Shown one piece after another: positions 51,601 to 59,204 of a stretch of DNA of 64,000 bases (its first letter is position 1; every line of letters begins with the position of its first letter). The translations under genes and the position numbers were made by a program. Origin of the DNA: Deltaproteobacteria bacterium (GTDB lineage: Bacteria > Desulfobacterota > Desulfarculia > Adiutricales > Adiutricaceae); the NCBI GenBank assembly GCA_031279515.1, contig JAITII010000032.1, positions 1 to 64,000 of the forward strand, written 5' to 3'. A model generated the notes under the pieces. That model was given only the letters and a program-made list of their open reading frames with translations. It was not told the origin of the DNA and did not search any database.

Positions 51601-52559
51601 GTAAAGGTACCCACGGGGCCTTCCGTGTAGCCCAGGGTATTTACCATGTAATTGGAGTAGGCCAGGTTATAGTTGGTCTGATACAGAACAGAGTTGGAGG
51701 TAAGTGGATAGGTACCTGAGTTACTCAAGGTAGCCCAAGCCACTGCGGAAGCTGAAGCAGCAGCTTGCGCCACCTCTAAGGTGCTGGGGTTTGTGACCAC
51801 GGTCTTTTCAAAGACCCCGGGGGAGACCTGTACATAACCATTGCCGCTCATGTAGTGGATATAGGCACTATTAAAGGTGGGACTTAAGGAGGGGAAGGTA
51901 GTGCCGTGAATAGTAGCACTATAGACCGCATTTTGAGCTGATATCCGGGCCGCCTCTGCTGGTGCTTTGGCTAATTGATCGGCATACATTTCAGCAAATT
52001 CAGCTGAACTATAGATATAGGCGGAGCTGTCATCGGCATTCAGGTTGCATACGACTTTAATCTGGGTGGTGGCCACAGGCGGAGCGTTCAAGGTTATTAC
52101 CTTGACATCGGTGGGGGTCCCTATGCGCACCGGGTCAGCACCTGGCTTGGGGACGGAAAGCTCCCAACCCTGGAGCACGTAGCCGGCCGGGGTCTCTAGA
52201 ACGCCATTGGCATCGAAGGTGAAGTTACCTGCCCTGGTGTACATGAGCTCATTTGTGACCCTGTCGCGGACCATGAAAAAGCCTTCACCGGCTATGGCCA
52301 TGTCCGTATCCTGGGCGGAGTTGATAAAGGAGCCTTGGGTGAACATCTGCTGGACAGAGGCTACTTTTACGCCTCGGCCTATCTGCTGGGTCCTGCCATT
52401 GGACCAGTAATCCTGGCTAATGAGGTCTTCAAAGTTGGTACGGGCCGCCTTGAAGCCCACCGTGTTAACGTTGGCTATGTTGTTGCTTATAACTTGCATG
52501 CCCGTTGACAAGGCAGAAAGGCCCGTTACCGCCGCATACATTGCACTGGAAATGCTCAT
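48669..52559 (-). CDS. flgE: giant flagellar hook protein FlgE with tandem-repeat insertion
   Basis: 1296 aa; a normal FlgE is about 400-700. The ends are standard: residues 1-170 ('AMYAAVTGLSALSTGMQVIS', 'NNIANVNTVGFKAARTNFED', 'AIAGEGFFMVRD') and about 870-1296 ('PWTIYDSLGTAHTLMVYY', 'ADEIVNMIVTQRGFQANTKV'). Between about 200 and 845 lie nine tandem units of roughly 54-75 residues, each with an Ala-rich helix, a 'YPS/YPN' turn, a 'Y..AY..YL' segment and an anchor 'GYT' (residues 241, 310, 376, 430, 496, 562, 632, 707, 778). The units are diverged, Ala/Tyr/Thr-rich and predicted helical. They would decorate the hook surface. Last gene of fliK-flgD-flgE. Confidence 0.95.
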   Translation of the reverse strand: MSISSAMYAAVTGLSALSTGMQVISNNIANVNTVGFKAARTNFEDLISQDYWSNGRTQQIGRGVKVASVQQMFTQGSFINSAQDTDMAIAGEGFFMVRDRVTNELMYTRAGNFTFDANGVLETPAGYVLQGWELSVPKPGADPVRIGTPTDVKVITLNAPPVATTQIKVVCNLNADDSSAYIYSSAEFAEMYADQLAKAPAEAARISAQNAVYSATIHGTTFPSLSPTFNSAYIHYMSGNGYVQVSPGVFEKTVVTNPSTLEVAQAAASASAVAWATLSNSGTYPLTSNSVLYQTNYNLAYSNYMVNTLGYTEGPVGTFTKVSRTSPTTGELNAANSTAVTQTNTSNPPYTSYPSGDAVKDAVYITNYTTYLTSQGYTAPMDEYRRAANAAAMAAANTAGLNAGGDPGGTNLEQLKYAAAYAKELIRSGHTMNSSYAQPTLVTAAQALTNPTTLQQTAADNAAKAHAGISSYPDAASAKNLAYVAAYANYLVASGYTVSDDPTLAVPTFTTTPAAADAAAANAAGVAAASVLEPGFDFSTSTNRTAKLLYLEAYTDYLLSGSYTLASYTAPTLSNTDFTKQPTTTQMTLAENAGRAAALLVDTSYPGFATSNNRAADLAYADAYAQSLISQGFTIDSSYTPMAALPSGTDFSIGANSTEKTAADNAGKTAAIAAGAPANYSYPSGIAAEDTAYKTAYDNYMTTTLTGYTGQASITGFVKAVDSSPVAGGAEEQAALAAARAAGQAAIALTTGYPNTSLDPGYRAAYNTEYEARMTALGYTNLGPPNYFQKSEQVAPSATEVTTAQNAAKITAEAAAKNAGQLAYDSVYNALYQTALDSIFTQIPSWEREGMGFAGAWDGTNTESPIDPEDYTHANPWTIYDSLGTAHTLMVYYQPNPYMENVWDYLITCDPTEDARKDVNNNVVMNGATFAGVVQKGKITFTADGPDGHGGLVKDIEAQNLDMTKTAAARLTSASATVVTAPATASSINHYTFGGYYTGEPVFSATTGTLVATKREYDIVWTGNLGTVPDVSGFTWTDSDGNSGKIQVYDKNYTGPYTFGSGLTVNFSKGGTPMRFTVGDTLQVIANSEELGWTNLTPNEDGYFDFDLAFVQSASMALHPPYPQGLPTIIQHVALDMGARYNLAGDADGERWILDEQGTTQYASKSLNIFSSQDGYPPGSLQRVSIDKDGILTGIYTNGRHQPLYQIGLARFINPWGLSKLGDNVYMETRWSGTATLNPPGYGGTGTIRANFLEQSNTDLADEIVNMIVTQRGFQANTKVVTTTDTMLAEVIEMKR

Positions 52560-52684
52560 AACTGTCCACCATATAGATAAGATTAGACAAATCTTTATTG
52601 GATCTATTGAGACGAGGACTATCCTTAGTTCTCATCTGTTATTTTTCTCTAATGCCATCCTTGGCGTTTGTTATGATTAAAGTC

Positions 52685-53431
52685 TTAGGACTCTTCTACA
52701 TCTAAAGTAGTTGTGCTAGTCCCCTTGGCCTCCAAGATCTCCATCACCTGAGTAAGTGATATTTGGATATAGCCTAAGTGAACCACCGGCTGACCGTACT
52801 CGTCAAAGGAGACTGAGGAGACCTTGCCGTCTATTTCAGGGACTACCCCTTCCTCCATGGTCTCACCAGCTGTGTTGGTGGCTGTGACCTGGAATTGATA
52901 GAGGCCATCTTGAACAGTGGAGCCATTGGTATCTTTACCGTCCCAGACAAAATCATAGGTACCGGCTTCGCTCATACCCCAATCGTACATGCGCACTTGG
53001 TTGCCGCTCTCATCCAAGATGTATACCTGGAGATTACAGGTTTCAGCAAGCTCTATCTTGACATCCACATCCACTTTCCCGCCTGTCACACTCAAAAGAT
53101 TGGACTGGGCCTTTATGTCCTTGCCAATTAAGGTCAAGGTCTGGAACTGATTCTGGGCCTGGATATAACTTGCCATATTGGTGACATTGGTATTTAAATT
53201 GGCCAACTGCTCCAGTTGGGAGTACTGGGCAAGTTGGGCAGTCATCTCTGTGTCTTCCATAGGGTTAAAGGGGTCCTGGTTCTGCAGCTGGGTTAAAAGG
53301 AGTGTTAAAAAGGCCTCCTTATCCAATTGCCTTTCCGAGCCGTCTGTAACCGGGACATTTTCCGTGGTCCAGGCTTCCAAGTCTGCTGTCCTTGGGGCTG
53401 GGGGATTGTCTGCGGCGTATATAGTTGCCAT
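52685..53431 (-). CDS. flgD: flagellar hook assembly/capping protein FlgD
   Basis: 248 aa. Scaffold at the tip of the growing hook. The N-terminal signature is 'EAFLTLLLTQLQNQDPFNPM' then 'EMTAQLAQYSQLEQLANLN' (about 40-80); the C-terminal part holds the FlgD Ig-like and Tudor-like regions ('YDFVWDGKDTNGSTVQDGLYQF'). It sits between fliK (79 bp upstream) and flgE (126 bp downstream) on the minus strand and presumably uses the sigma54 promoter ahead of fliK. The usual tail extends to an acidic C-terminus. Confidence 0.95.
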   Translation of the reverse strand: MATIYAADNPPAPRTADLEAWTTENVPVTDGSERQLDKEAFLTLLLTQLQNQDPFNPMEDTEMTAQLAQYSQLEQLANLNTNVTNMASYIQAQNQFQTLTLIGKDIKAQSNLLSVTGGKVDVDVKIELAETCNLQVYILDESGNQVRMYDWGMSEAGTYDFVWDGKDTNGSTVQDGLYQFQVTATNTAGETMEEGVVPEIDGKVSSVSFDEYGQPVVHLGYIQISLTQVMEILEAKGTSTTTLDVEES

Positions 53432-53509
53432 TTTTCTACTCCCATTAGCTTATATATCTTTTACAAGCCGTTTTTTTATCCGGCTTGGTATCAAACTTCA
53501 AAGCAAGTT

Positions 53510-55378
53510 TTATACCACGGCGTTTAAGAGCTCATGATTACTAGAGTCATTTTCCGAAAAGGAAAAATTTTCCTCTAGATCTTCCCCATTTTGGCCATTT
53601 GCCTTGGCACTTTTAGAATCAACATCTGACCCTAAGGCACCTTCTGCTACTATTGCCCCAGAGCCCTCATAGGTAATGGTGAGCTTAAGCTCTATTCCTT
53701 CCTTAGCTAAAGAGCTCCTTAGATCTTCCATCTCTGCCTCTAAGGCCTTGTAGGCCTCCATGGACTGGGTCTTAATATTGGCGGTCAAAAGTGACCCCTT
53801 GACCTTGAGTTCTATGTCCAGATCCCCCAATTCTTCCGGGGATAAGCTCATCTTAATGCGCCTTATGCCCCTTCTAGAGGAATACACAAGCTTATCGCGG
53901 ATCTGTTTGGCAATGGCGTCTCTGTAAGAAGATTGGGCCACCTCGTCGTACAGAGAAGAGGAAAAGGCACCGGCCTGGCCTTTGGAGGTGGCCTCTACTG
54001 CATTTAAGCTAGTAGCTGCAAGGCGTCTTTCCTCCCTTTCGCGTCTATCCTCTTTGCCGCCGTGGCCTGGATACTCACCGCCTCCGGTATTTACCCCCTC
54101 TTTTGCCCCCGAGATTCCGCCCCTTAAGGCCTGGAGAGCAGGTGAAAGCTCATAGAAGTTCTTATCTAATTCCCTATCACCTAAAAGGGAAAGCTTCATT
54201 ATTATTTCATTAAAAACTGGGGCCTTTACTAGTTCTGCTTCAGTTTTAATCTTGGAGATAAGGGTCTGGATATCTAAGGCTACTTGATTTGGAGACTGGG
54301 TTACGGGTTTTTCCATGCTGGAGAGTAAGTTTAATAGATCTCCTAGGGTAACGTTTCCATTATTTGCATCCATGAGCATATTGATGCCATTTATGGTCTT
54401 GGTTCCGGCTCCCATGGACTCTAAGGCCAGGGCTAGAAAATTTAGATCGCCTTCACCTAAGAGGGTGTCTAGCCCAGAACTATCAGCGGCTTGGGTTAAA
54501 AAATCCCTAAGTGTCGAGGCCGTCAAAGCTGCCCCTGGTTCAATACCTGTGGTAAGGCCCTTTACAGTTTCAAGGGACATTCCCAGCCCCAAGAGAAACT
54601 GACCTAAGTTATTAAGACCATCTTCGGTTGCCACCATGCCACCCCCCAAGAGGGCCTCACCTGTATCTGCCCCCTGTAGGGTCTTAATTAGATCCTTTAA
54701 GGCTATCTGAGGACCAGAATCTAAAAGGCTTCCTAAGATCTCATTTATCTTTTCAGTTTCCAGGCCGCTGGACAGTAATAAATTTTCAAGGGAACTAAGG
54801 CTCTCTGAATCCAAGGTCAAGGAAAAAAGCTCTAAATTGGTATCCGCTCCATTAAGGGCATCAGTTAAAAGCCCCAAAGCACTCTTTTGTCCCATTAAGA
54901 CTCCTTGGGCCCCTGTCAACTGGTTATTTGTCAAAAGTAGCTCCCTAGACACCTTGGCCTTAAAAGCCCCAGGAAGATTAGTCTCTGTCTGGACCATGGC
55001 AAAAGCCAGGGCCCCTATGCTCCTTTTGGCCTTGAACTTGAAAGCATTTTCCTCAGAATTGGTCTGGGAAAGGGTTACAGAATTTTCTAAGACCAATCCT
55101 AAATCCTCTTGGGTCTCTTGGGTCTCTTGGCCCTCTTCACTTACAGCTTTTTCCTTCCGGCTACGCCTTCCGGCTTCCACCCTGGCCTCATCTGCCCTTC
55201 TGGCAGCTTGCCTTTCCGCTTCTTTGGTATAATTTTCCCTCTCACTTTCAGCCCGCGCCAAGGCCCTTGCAAAATCATCAGAGGCATTTTCCTCAAAATT
55301 ACCATCTAAAACATAGCTATCTGCCAAGCTGGGGCTGAGCTCTACCCTCGTACTTCCCATGGCTGCTAGGCTTTCCAT
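53510..55378 (-). CDS. fliK: flagellar hook-length control protein FliK
   Basis: 622 aa. It measures hook length and switches export specificity. The conserved C-terminal domain lies at about 505-585 ('RIKMSLSPEELGDLDIELKV', 'LTANIKTQSMEAYKALEAEM'). The long N-terminal region is helical and low in Cys, typical of a molecular ruler; it is longer than E. coli FliK (about 375-405), which may relate to an unusual hook. Start at 55378 with AAGGAG 6 nt upstream. A sigma54-type promoter lies 59 bp upstream (55437-55452). First gene of fliK-flgD-flgE. Confidence 0.9.
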   Translation of the reverse strand: MESLAAMGSTRVELSPSLADSYVLDGNFEENASDDFARALARAESERENYTKEAERQAARRADEARVEAGRRSRKEKAVSEEGQETQETQEDLGLVLENSVTLSQTNSEENAFKFKAKRSIGALAFAMVQTETNLPGAFKAKVSRELLLTNNQLTGAQGVLMGQKSALGLLTDALNGADTNLELFSLTLDSESLSSLENLLLSSGLETEKINEILGSLLDSGPQIALKDLIKTLQGADTGEALLGGGMVATEDGLNNLGQFLLGLGMSLETVKGLTTGIEPGAALTASTLRDFLTQAADSSGLDTLLGEGDLNFLALALESMGAGTKTINGINMLMDANNGNVTLGDLLNLLSSMEKPVTQSPNQVALDIQTLISKIKTEAELVKAPVFNEIIMKLSLLGDRELDKNFYELSPALQALRGGISGAKEGVNTGGGEYPGHGGKEDRREREERRLAATSLNAVEATSKGQAGAFSSSLYDEVAQSSYRDAIAKQIRDKLVYSSRRGIRRIKMSLSPEELGDLDIELKVKGSLLTANIKTQSMEAYKALEAEMEDLRSSLAKEGIELKLTITYEGSGAIVAEGALGSDVDSKSAKANGQNGEDLEENFSFSENDSSNHELLNAVV

Positions 55379-55436
55379 CTTCTTCTCCTTTAAGGCGTTT
55401 AGAGTATCTTTTGGCCTTGTGGCCTATCGCTTCTAA

Positions 55437-55452
55437 AGCAACCCTCATGCCA
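55437..55452 (-). promoter_or_regulatory. sigma54 (RpoN) promoter of fliK-flgD-flgE
   Basis: Minus strand: TGGCATG-AGGG-TTGCT, matching TGGCACG-N4-TTGCW with one difference and exact -24/-12 spacing. Confidence 0.88.
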
Positions 55453-56024
55453 AAGGCAAAGGGAAAAAAAGACCAGGGGGTTTTAAATATGAGAAATATC
55501 TTTTAAGACCCATGAGGGGCTTAAAACTTAAAGCCTTTTGAAACTTAGATCTAAAAAGGCCGCCCAAGCTAACCCTAGCTAACCCAAGCGAACTTACGCG
55601 AACCTAGGCTAACTCAAGCGAACCCAGGCTAACTCAAGCTTAGCTATTACACATACTCCCTTTAAAGCCCAATAGCTTATGCCAATAGCTTCTTGCCAAA
55701 ATATCACAGGCTTTCTTTGTCTTGCTAGAACCTTAAATTGAGTGCTTTAAAGCTCTAATTTCTAAAAATTTAAAAGTCCCTTATTCCAGATCTAAGCTAC
55801 AGCTGAAATAAATCTTAGCTATAGCTAACTAAGTACCTTAGCTATCCTGGATCTAAGCTAACTAACTAGCAAAAGCTCTCCTGGCTCTTAGCTAACTAAT
55901 TACCTAAGGCTCTCCCAAATCTCAGCCCTTTAACTATAGTGGCTGCGGCAAATTTTGCCTCTCAAGGTATGTCTTTCTCTCTTGGCCCAATAAAGCTAAG
56001 GGTGTCTAAAAGGATGAAAAGTTA
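55453..56024. other. divergent control region fliK / flgH
   Basis: Between the two sigma54-type promoters. It contains a 10-bp tandem repeat (55565-55640) and further degenerate 'agctaact' motifs (55790-55920). Enhancer sites for an NtrC-type activator such as FlrC/FleR would be expected here; none can be named by eye. Confidence 0.5.
55565..55640. repeat. 10-bp degenerate tandem repeat, 7-8 copies
   Basis: Consecutive 10-mers such as aaccctagct, aacccaagcg, aacctaggct, aactcaagcg, aacccaggct, aactcaagct, in phase for about 75 bp. Period 10 is close to one helical turn. Confidence 0.88.
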
Positions 56025-56040
56025 TGGCATGGCCTTTGCA
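56025..56040 (+). promoter_or_regulatory. sigma54 (RpoN) promoter of flgH-flgI-flgJ
   Basis: TGGCATG-GCCT-TTGCA, again one difference from TGGCACG-N4-TTGCW with exact spacing. It lies 61 bp before the flgH start, and it shows that the open frame beginning at 56024 is not translated from there. Confidence 0.88.
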
Positions 56041-56101
56041 TTTGACAGATTGCCAAGCGGAATTACCGCCCTTTTTATCTTTGCTTGTAAGGAATGGGAT
56101 T

Positions 56102-56848
56102 ATGAACGAGACGTGCGAAAAGACCAAAAAAATGGGATTTATTGGTGCTGTAGCCATCATGTGCCTTTTGGCCATGCTTTTAGCAGGTTGCGGGCCAAAA
56201 CTAAATGTACCCTCCTCTTTGAATAACCAGGAAGCCGCCCTCTTAAACCCACCGGTTTCCACTTACCCTAACCCGGCAATTAAGACTGAGGGGTCCCTCT
56301 TTACTGAGGACACCCGTCCTGACTTCTTTTCCGACATGAAGGCCCAGAGGGTAGGTGACATTATTACTATCAATATAGTGGAAACCTCCAGGGCTACAAA
56401 ACAGGCCAATACCTCACTAAACCGCAATTCTCAGGTAAATGCCTCCATCACCGCACTGTTCGGCTATGAGGCGGAAGGTGCCATGCCCACCCCAGGCAAC
56501 TTTAACCTCATGAAAGGCGTCCAGGCGCAGACCCAAAACCAGTTCACAGGTTCGGGACAGACCAGCCGCAATGAGAACATCACAGCCAAGGTCTCTGCCA
56601 GGATAATCCAGGTCCTGCCTAACACCAACCTGGTGGTACGGGGTTCCCAGGAGATCCTGGTGAACAATGAGCGCCAGTACATTACTATCCAGGGAGTCAT
56701 CCGTCCTGCCGACATTGCAACGGACAATACAGTTCTTTCCACCTATCTGGCCGATGCCCGCATCGAGTACACAGGTCAAGGCGACTTAACTGACAAACAG
56801 CGGCAGGGTTGGCTGACAAGGATCCTAGACAAGGTCTGGCCCTTCTAA
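56102..56848 (+). CDS. flgH: flagellar L-ring protein FlgH
   Basis: 248 aa from the ATG at 56102 (AAGGAA upstream). Lipoprotein signal with lipobox LLAGC, Cys at residue 30; forms the outer-membrane ring around the rod. Family blocks: 'SLFTEDTRPDFFSDMKAQRVGDIITINIVETS', 'NENITAKVSARIIQVLPNTN', 'LVVRGSQEILVNNERQYITI' and 'GVIRPADIATDNTV'. First gene after a sigma54 promoter, with flgI 39 bp later. Its presence shows an outer membrane with an L-ring. Confidence 0.96.
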   Translation: MNETCEKTKKMGFIGAVAIMCLLAMLLAGCGPKLNVPSSLNNQEAALLNPPVSTYPNPAIKTEGSLFTEDTRPDFFSDMKAQRVGDIITINIVETSRATKQANTSLNRNSQVNASITALFGYEAEGAMPTPGNFNLMKGVQAQTQNQFTGSGQTSRNENITAKVSARIIQVLPNTNLVVRGSQEILVNNERQYITIQGVIRPADIATDNTVLSTYLADARIEYTGQGDLTDKQRQGWLTRILDKVWPF

Positions 56849-56887
56849 AGACTAATTTAAACAACTAGACCCTAAAGGTTAATTTAT

Positions 56888-58000
56888 ATGTCACATATCA
56901 TGCGCTTTATTTCCGCGGCCCTTCTCTTGTCCATGGCCGGATGGCTGTGGCCAACTGAGGCCACAGCCATCCGCATCAAAGAGATAGCCACCTTCGAAGG
57001 GGTGCGGGTAAACCAGATTATTGGCTACGGCTTAGTTGTGGGCTTAAATGGCACTGGTGACAAGGACCAGACGGGTTTCACCCGTCAGAGCTTGTCCAAC
57101 CTCTTAAAGAGGATGGACATAACCGTAGCCCCCACTGCATTGAAGGTGAAAAACGTAGCCGCCGTCATGGTGACTGCGGACCTGCCGCCCTTTGTAAAGC
57201 CTGGCACCAAGATAGATATCTTAGTCTCTTCACTGGGGGACGCCACGTCCCTCCAGGGAGGAACCTTACTTATAACCTCCCTGAAAGGTATGGACGACCA
57301 GGTCTATGCCATGGCCCAAGGCCCCTTGTCAGTGGGCGGTTTTCAGATAACAGGGGCCGCAGCTTCCGTGCAAAAAAACCATCCCACTGTGGGCCGCATA
57401 GTCCAGGGTGCCACTGTGGAAAGAGAAGTCCCCATCCGCTGGCAGGGAAAAGAGACCTTAACCATCAAACTGGGGCAACCTGATTTCACGACAGCTGCCA
57501 GGGTGGCCGAGGCAGTAAATGATGCCCTGCCTGGATCAGCAGCCAGGCCCCAGGACGCCTCCACCATAGAGCTTACAGTTCCTGTAAATTACAGAGATAA
57601 CCTGGCCATCCTAGTGGCCAATCTAGAGAACTTAGATGTAGTCCCCGATGCTGTGGGAAAGGTCATCATAGATGAGCGAACAGGTACTGTAGTTGTGGGT
57701 GAAAATGTCAAGCTATCCACTGTGGCAGTGGCCCATGGCAACTTATCGGTACAGATTAGAGAAGGCTTTGACGTAGACCAGCCTGGACCCTTTAGCCAGG
57801 GTCAGACCGCCATCACGCCCAATACGGACATTAACTTGGAGGAGGGGGCTGACCAGGTGCTCTTAATAGAGCGCTCCACCAATATTAATGATGTAGTTAA
57901 GGCCTTAAACGCCATAGGTGTCACCCCCAGGGATCTAATTATGATCTTCCAGGCCATAAAAGCAGCAGGTGCCCTCCACGGCGAATTGGAGATCATCTAA
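56888..58000 (+). CDS. flgI: flagellar P-ring protein FlgI
   Basis: 370 aa with a Sec signal peptide (about 1-27). Periplasmic ring in the peptidoglycan. Conserved: 'IRIKEIATFEGVRVNQIIGYGLVVGLNGTGDKDQT', 'NVAAVMVTADLPPFVKPGTKIDILVSSLGDATSLQGG' and 'ERTGTVVVGENVKL'. The signal peptide end ('GWLWPTEATAI') is encoded by a 15-bp-stem inverted repeat (56938-56973). flgJ starts 2 bp after its stop. No flgA chaperone gene is in view. Confidence 0.97.
   Translation: MSHIMRFISAALLLSMAGWLWPTEATAIRIKEIATFEGVRVNQIIGYGLVVGLNGTGDKDQTGFTRQSLSNLLKRMDITVAPTALKVKNVAAVMVTADLPPFVKPGTKIDILVSSLGDATSLQGGTLLITSLKGMDDQVYAMAQGPLSVGGFQITGAAASVQKNHPTVGRIVQGATVEREVPIRWQGKETLTIKLGQPDFTTAARVAEAVNDALPGSAARPQDASTIELTVPVNYRDNLAILVANLENLDVVPDAVGKVIIDERTGTVVVGENVKLSTVAVAHGNLSVQIREGFDVDQPGPFSQGQTAITPNTDINLEEGADQVLLIERSTNINDVVKALNAIGVTPRDLIMIFQAIKAAGALHGELEII
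56938..56973. repeat. perfect inverted repeat in the flgI signal-peptide region (15-bp stem)
   Basis: cggatggctgtggcc, loop aactga, ggccacagccatccg, within coding sequence about 50 nt from the start codon, where mRNA folding could affect early translation. Confidence 0.93.
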
Positions 58001-58002
58001 TT

Positions 58003-58857
58003 ATGGCTGGCACGATAAATCCCGGGGGCCTTACTAACCTTGATGTAAAGGCCCTTACAAGTACCTCTAAAGCCATAGACTATTCCAATAGAGGAGCCGC
58101 GGCTAGCCGCGGCTCCTCTATTAGTGTCAGCGTGGAAGAATTGAGAAAAAATGGCATTAATTTTTCCTCCTCTGGAACTGGAGGAAAACCTGTGGACTTT
58201 GGCTCGTCTCTTAAAAGTACAAATGAGGCAAATGAAGGTTCTGCAAGCGGCCGCTATGAGCCCTTGAGCTACAGAATAGCCCACAGTGGCGGAAATCTTA
58301 GCGAAGAGGAGCAACTGGCTAAACTTCAGAAGATAAGGGATTCTGCCAGGGAATACGAGGGCCTCTTGATGGCGGAGATGATAAAGGCCATGCGCCAGAG
58401 CCCCTTTAGTGAAGAGCCTGGGAGTGATACCTATGCAGAGATTGCTGAAAAACCTTTTACTGCTGCTCTTACTAAGGCCGGGGGGCTGGGCTTGGCTGAC
58501 AAGATAGTGGAAGACGTAGCTGCCCAGGAAGGCCTTTCCGGCGTCTTAGCCGCCCACCCTGAGGTGATGGGACCCAATTGGAAGATGCGCATAGCCCCCT
58601 CCAGACGCTTTAAGCAATCTGGGATGCAAAATGTAGCAAACGGGGCACGTGGCGATGAAAATGTAGCCGCCTTAGCTCAAGGGGCCCTTTCTTTAAGCTC
58701 CGAGGCAATAGGCTCCGGCATTTTAGGGGAAAGTGCTACAAGAGGCCTCCAGTTAGCCGGACTTGATACAGAGGCGGCCCAAAACGGGCCTGAGGGCACG
58801 CTCCCCTTTAAGCCTACAAGCTTTCGCAGGGCTCCCACCTTAAAGAAAGGGGAATAA
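58003..58857 (+). CDS. flgJ: FlgJ-type rod-binding protein, without muramidase domain
   Basis: 284 aa. The FlgJ N-terminal rod-cap domain lies at about 105-170 ('QKIRDSAREYEGLLMAEMIKAMRQSPF', 'YAEIAEKPFTAALTKAGGLGLADKIV'). The C-terminal muramidase of enterobacterial FlgJ is absent, as in many non-enteric bacteria; the rest is a low-complexity tail. Residues 29-40 (NRGAAASRGSSI) are encoded by a 36-bp perfect palindrome in the variable N-terminal leader. Translationally coupled to flgI (2-bp gap). Confidence 0.9.
   Translation: MAGTINPGGLTNLDVKALTSTSKAIDYSNRGAAASRGSSISVSVEELRKNGINFSSSGTGGKPVDFGSSLKSTNEANEGSASGRYEPLSYRIAHSGGNLSEEEQLAKLQKIRDSAREYEGLLMAEMIKAMRQSPFSEEPGSDTYAEIAEKPFTAALTKAGGLGLADKIVEDVAAQEGLSGVLAAHPEVMGPNWKMRIAPSRRFKQSGMQNVANGARGDENVAALAQGALSLSSEAIGSGILGESATRGLQLAGLDTEAAQNGPEGTLPFKPTSFRRAPTLKKGE
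58087..58122. repeat. 36-bp perfect palindrome inside flgJ (18-bp arms, no loop)
   Basis: aatagaggagccgcggct followed directly by its complement. Read in frame it gives NRGAAASRGSSI on both strands. Confidence 0.96.
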
Positions 58858-58895
58858 TTTTCCCTTTGCCCAGTGCATTTAGTTAAAGAGAAATA

Positions 58896-59005
58896 ATCTT
58901 AGGCCCTCTCTTAAACGGATGGGGCTTATCTTAGGCCCTCTCTTAAACGCTTATAACTTATCTTAGGTCCTCTCTTAAACGGATGGGGCTTATCTTAGGG
59001 CCTTA
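58896..59005. repeat. 32-bp tandem repeat, 3.4 copies
   Basis: Copies start at 58896, 58928 and 58960, with a partial copy at 58992. Each begins atcttagg and contains ctctcttaaacg. Non-coding, between flgJ and flgN. Confidence 0.9.
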
Positions 59006-59204
59006 GACTTATCTTTCTAGCGCATTTAGCACTACATTAATTATCTTTAGCCTCTTTAGTGCAATCATTTCTAGCGCAATCAAAATTTACCTTGGGGGGC
59101 AAATTTTCCCTTCTTACTTGGAACGGATCTTGAAAAGCATAGCTTAGCCGGATCCATTTTCCTTGTGACTGGCCAATCTACCAATATAGAAAAAGGTAAC
59201 TCCA

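Noticed and set aside
56024..56101. N-terminal extension of flgH
   Set aside because: It overlaps the sigma54 promoter, and the lipoprotein signal starts at 56102.
59119..59134. Possible sigma54 promoter before flgN
   Set aside because: TGGAACG-N4-TTGAA lacks the essential -12 GC; too weak to list as a feature.
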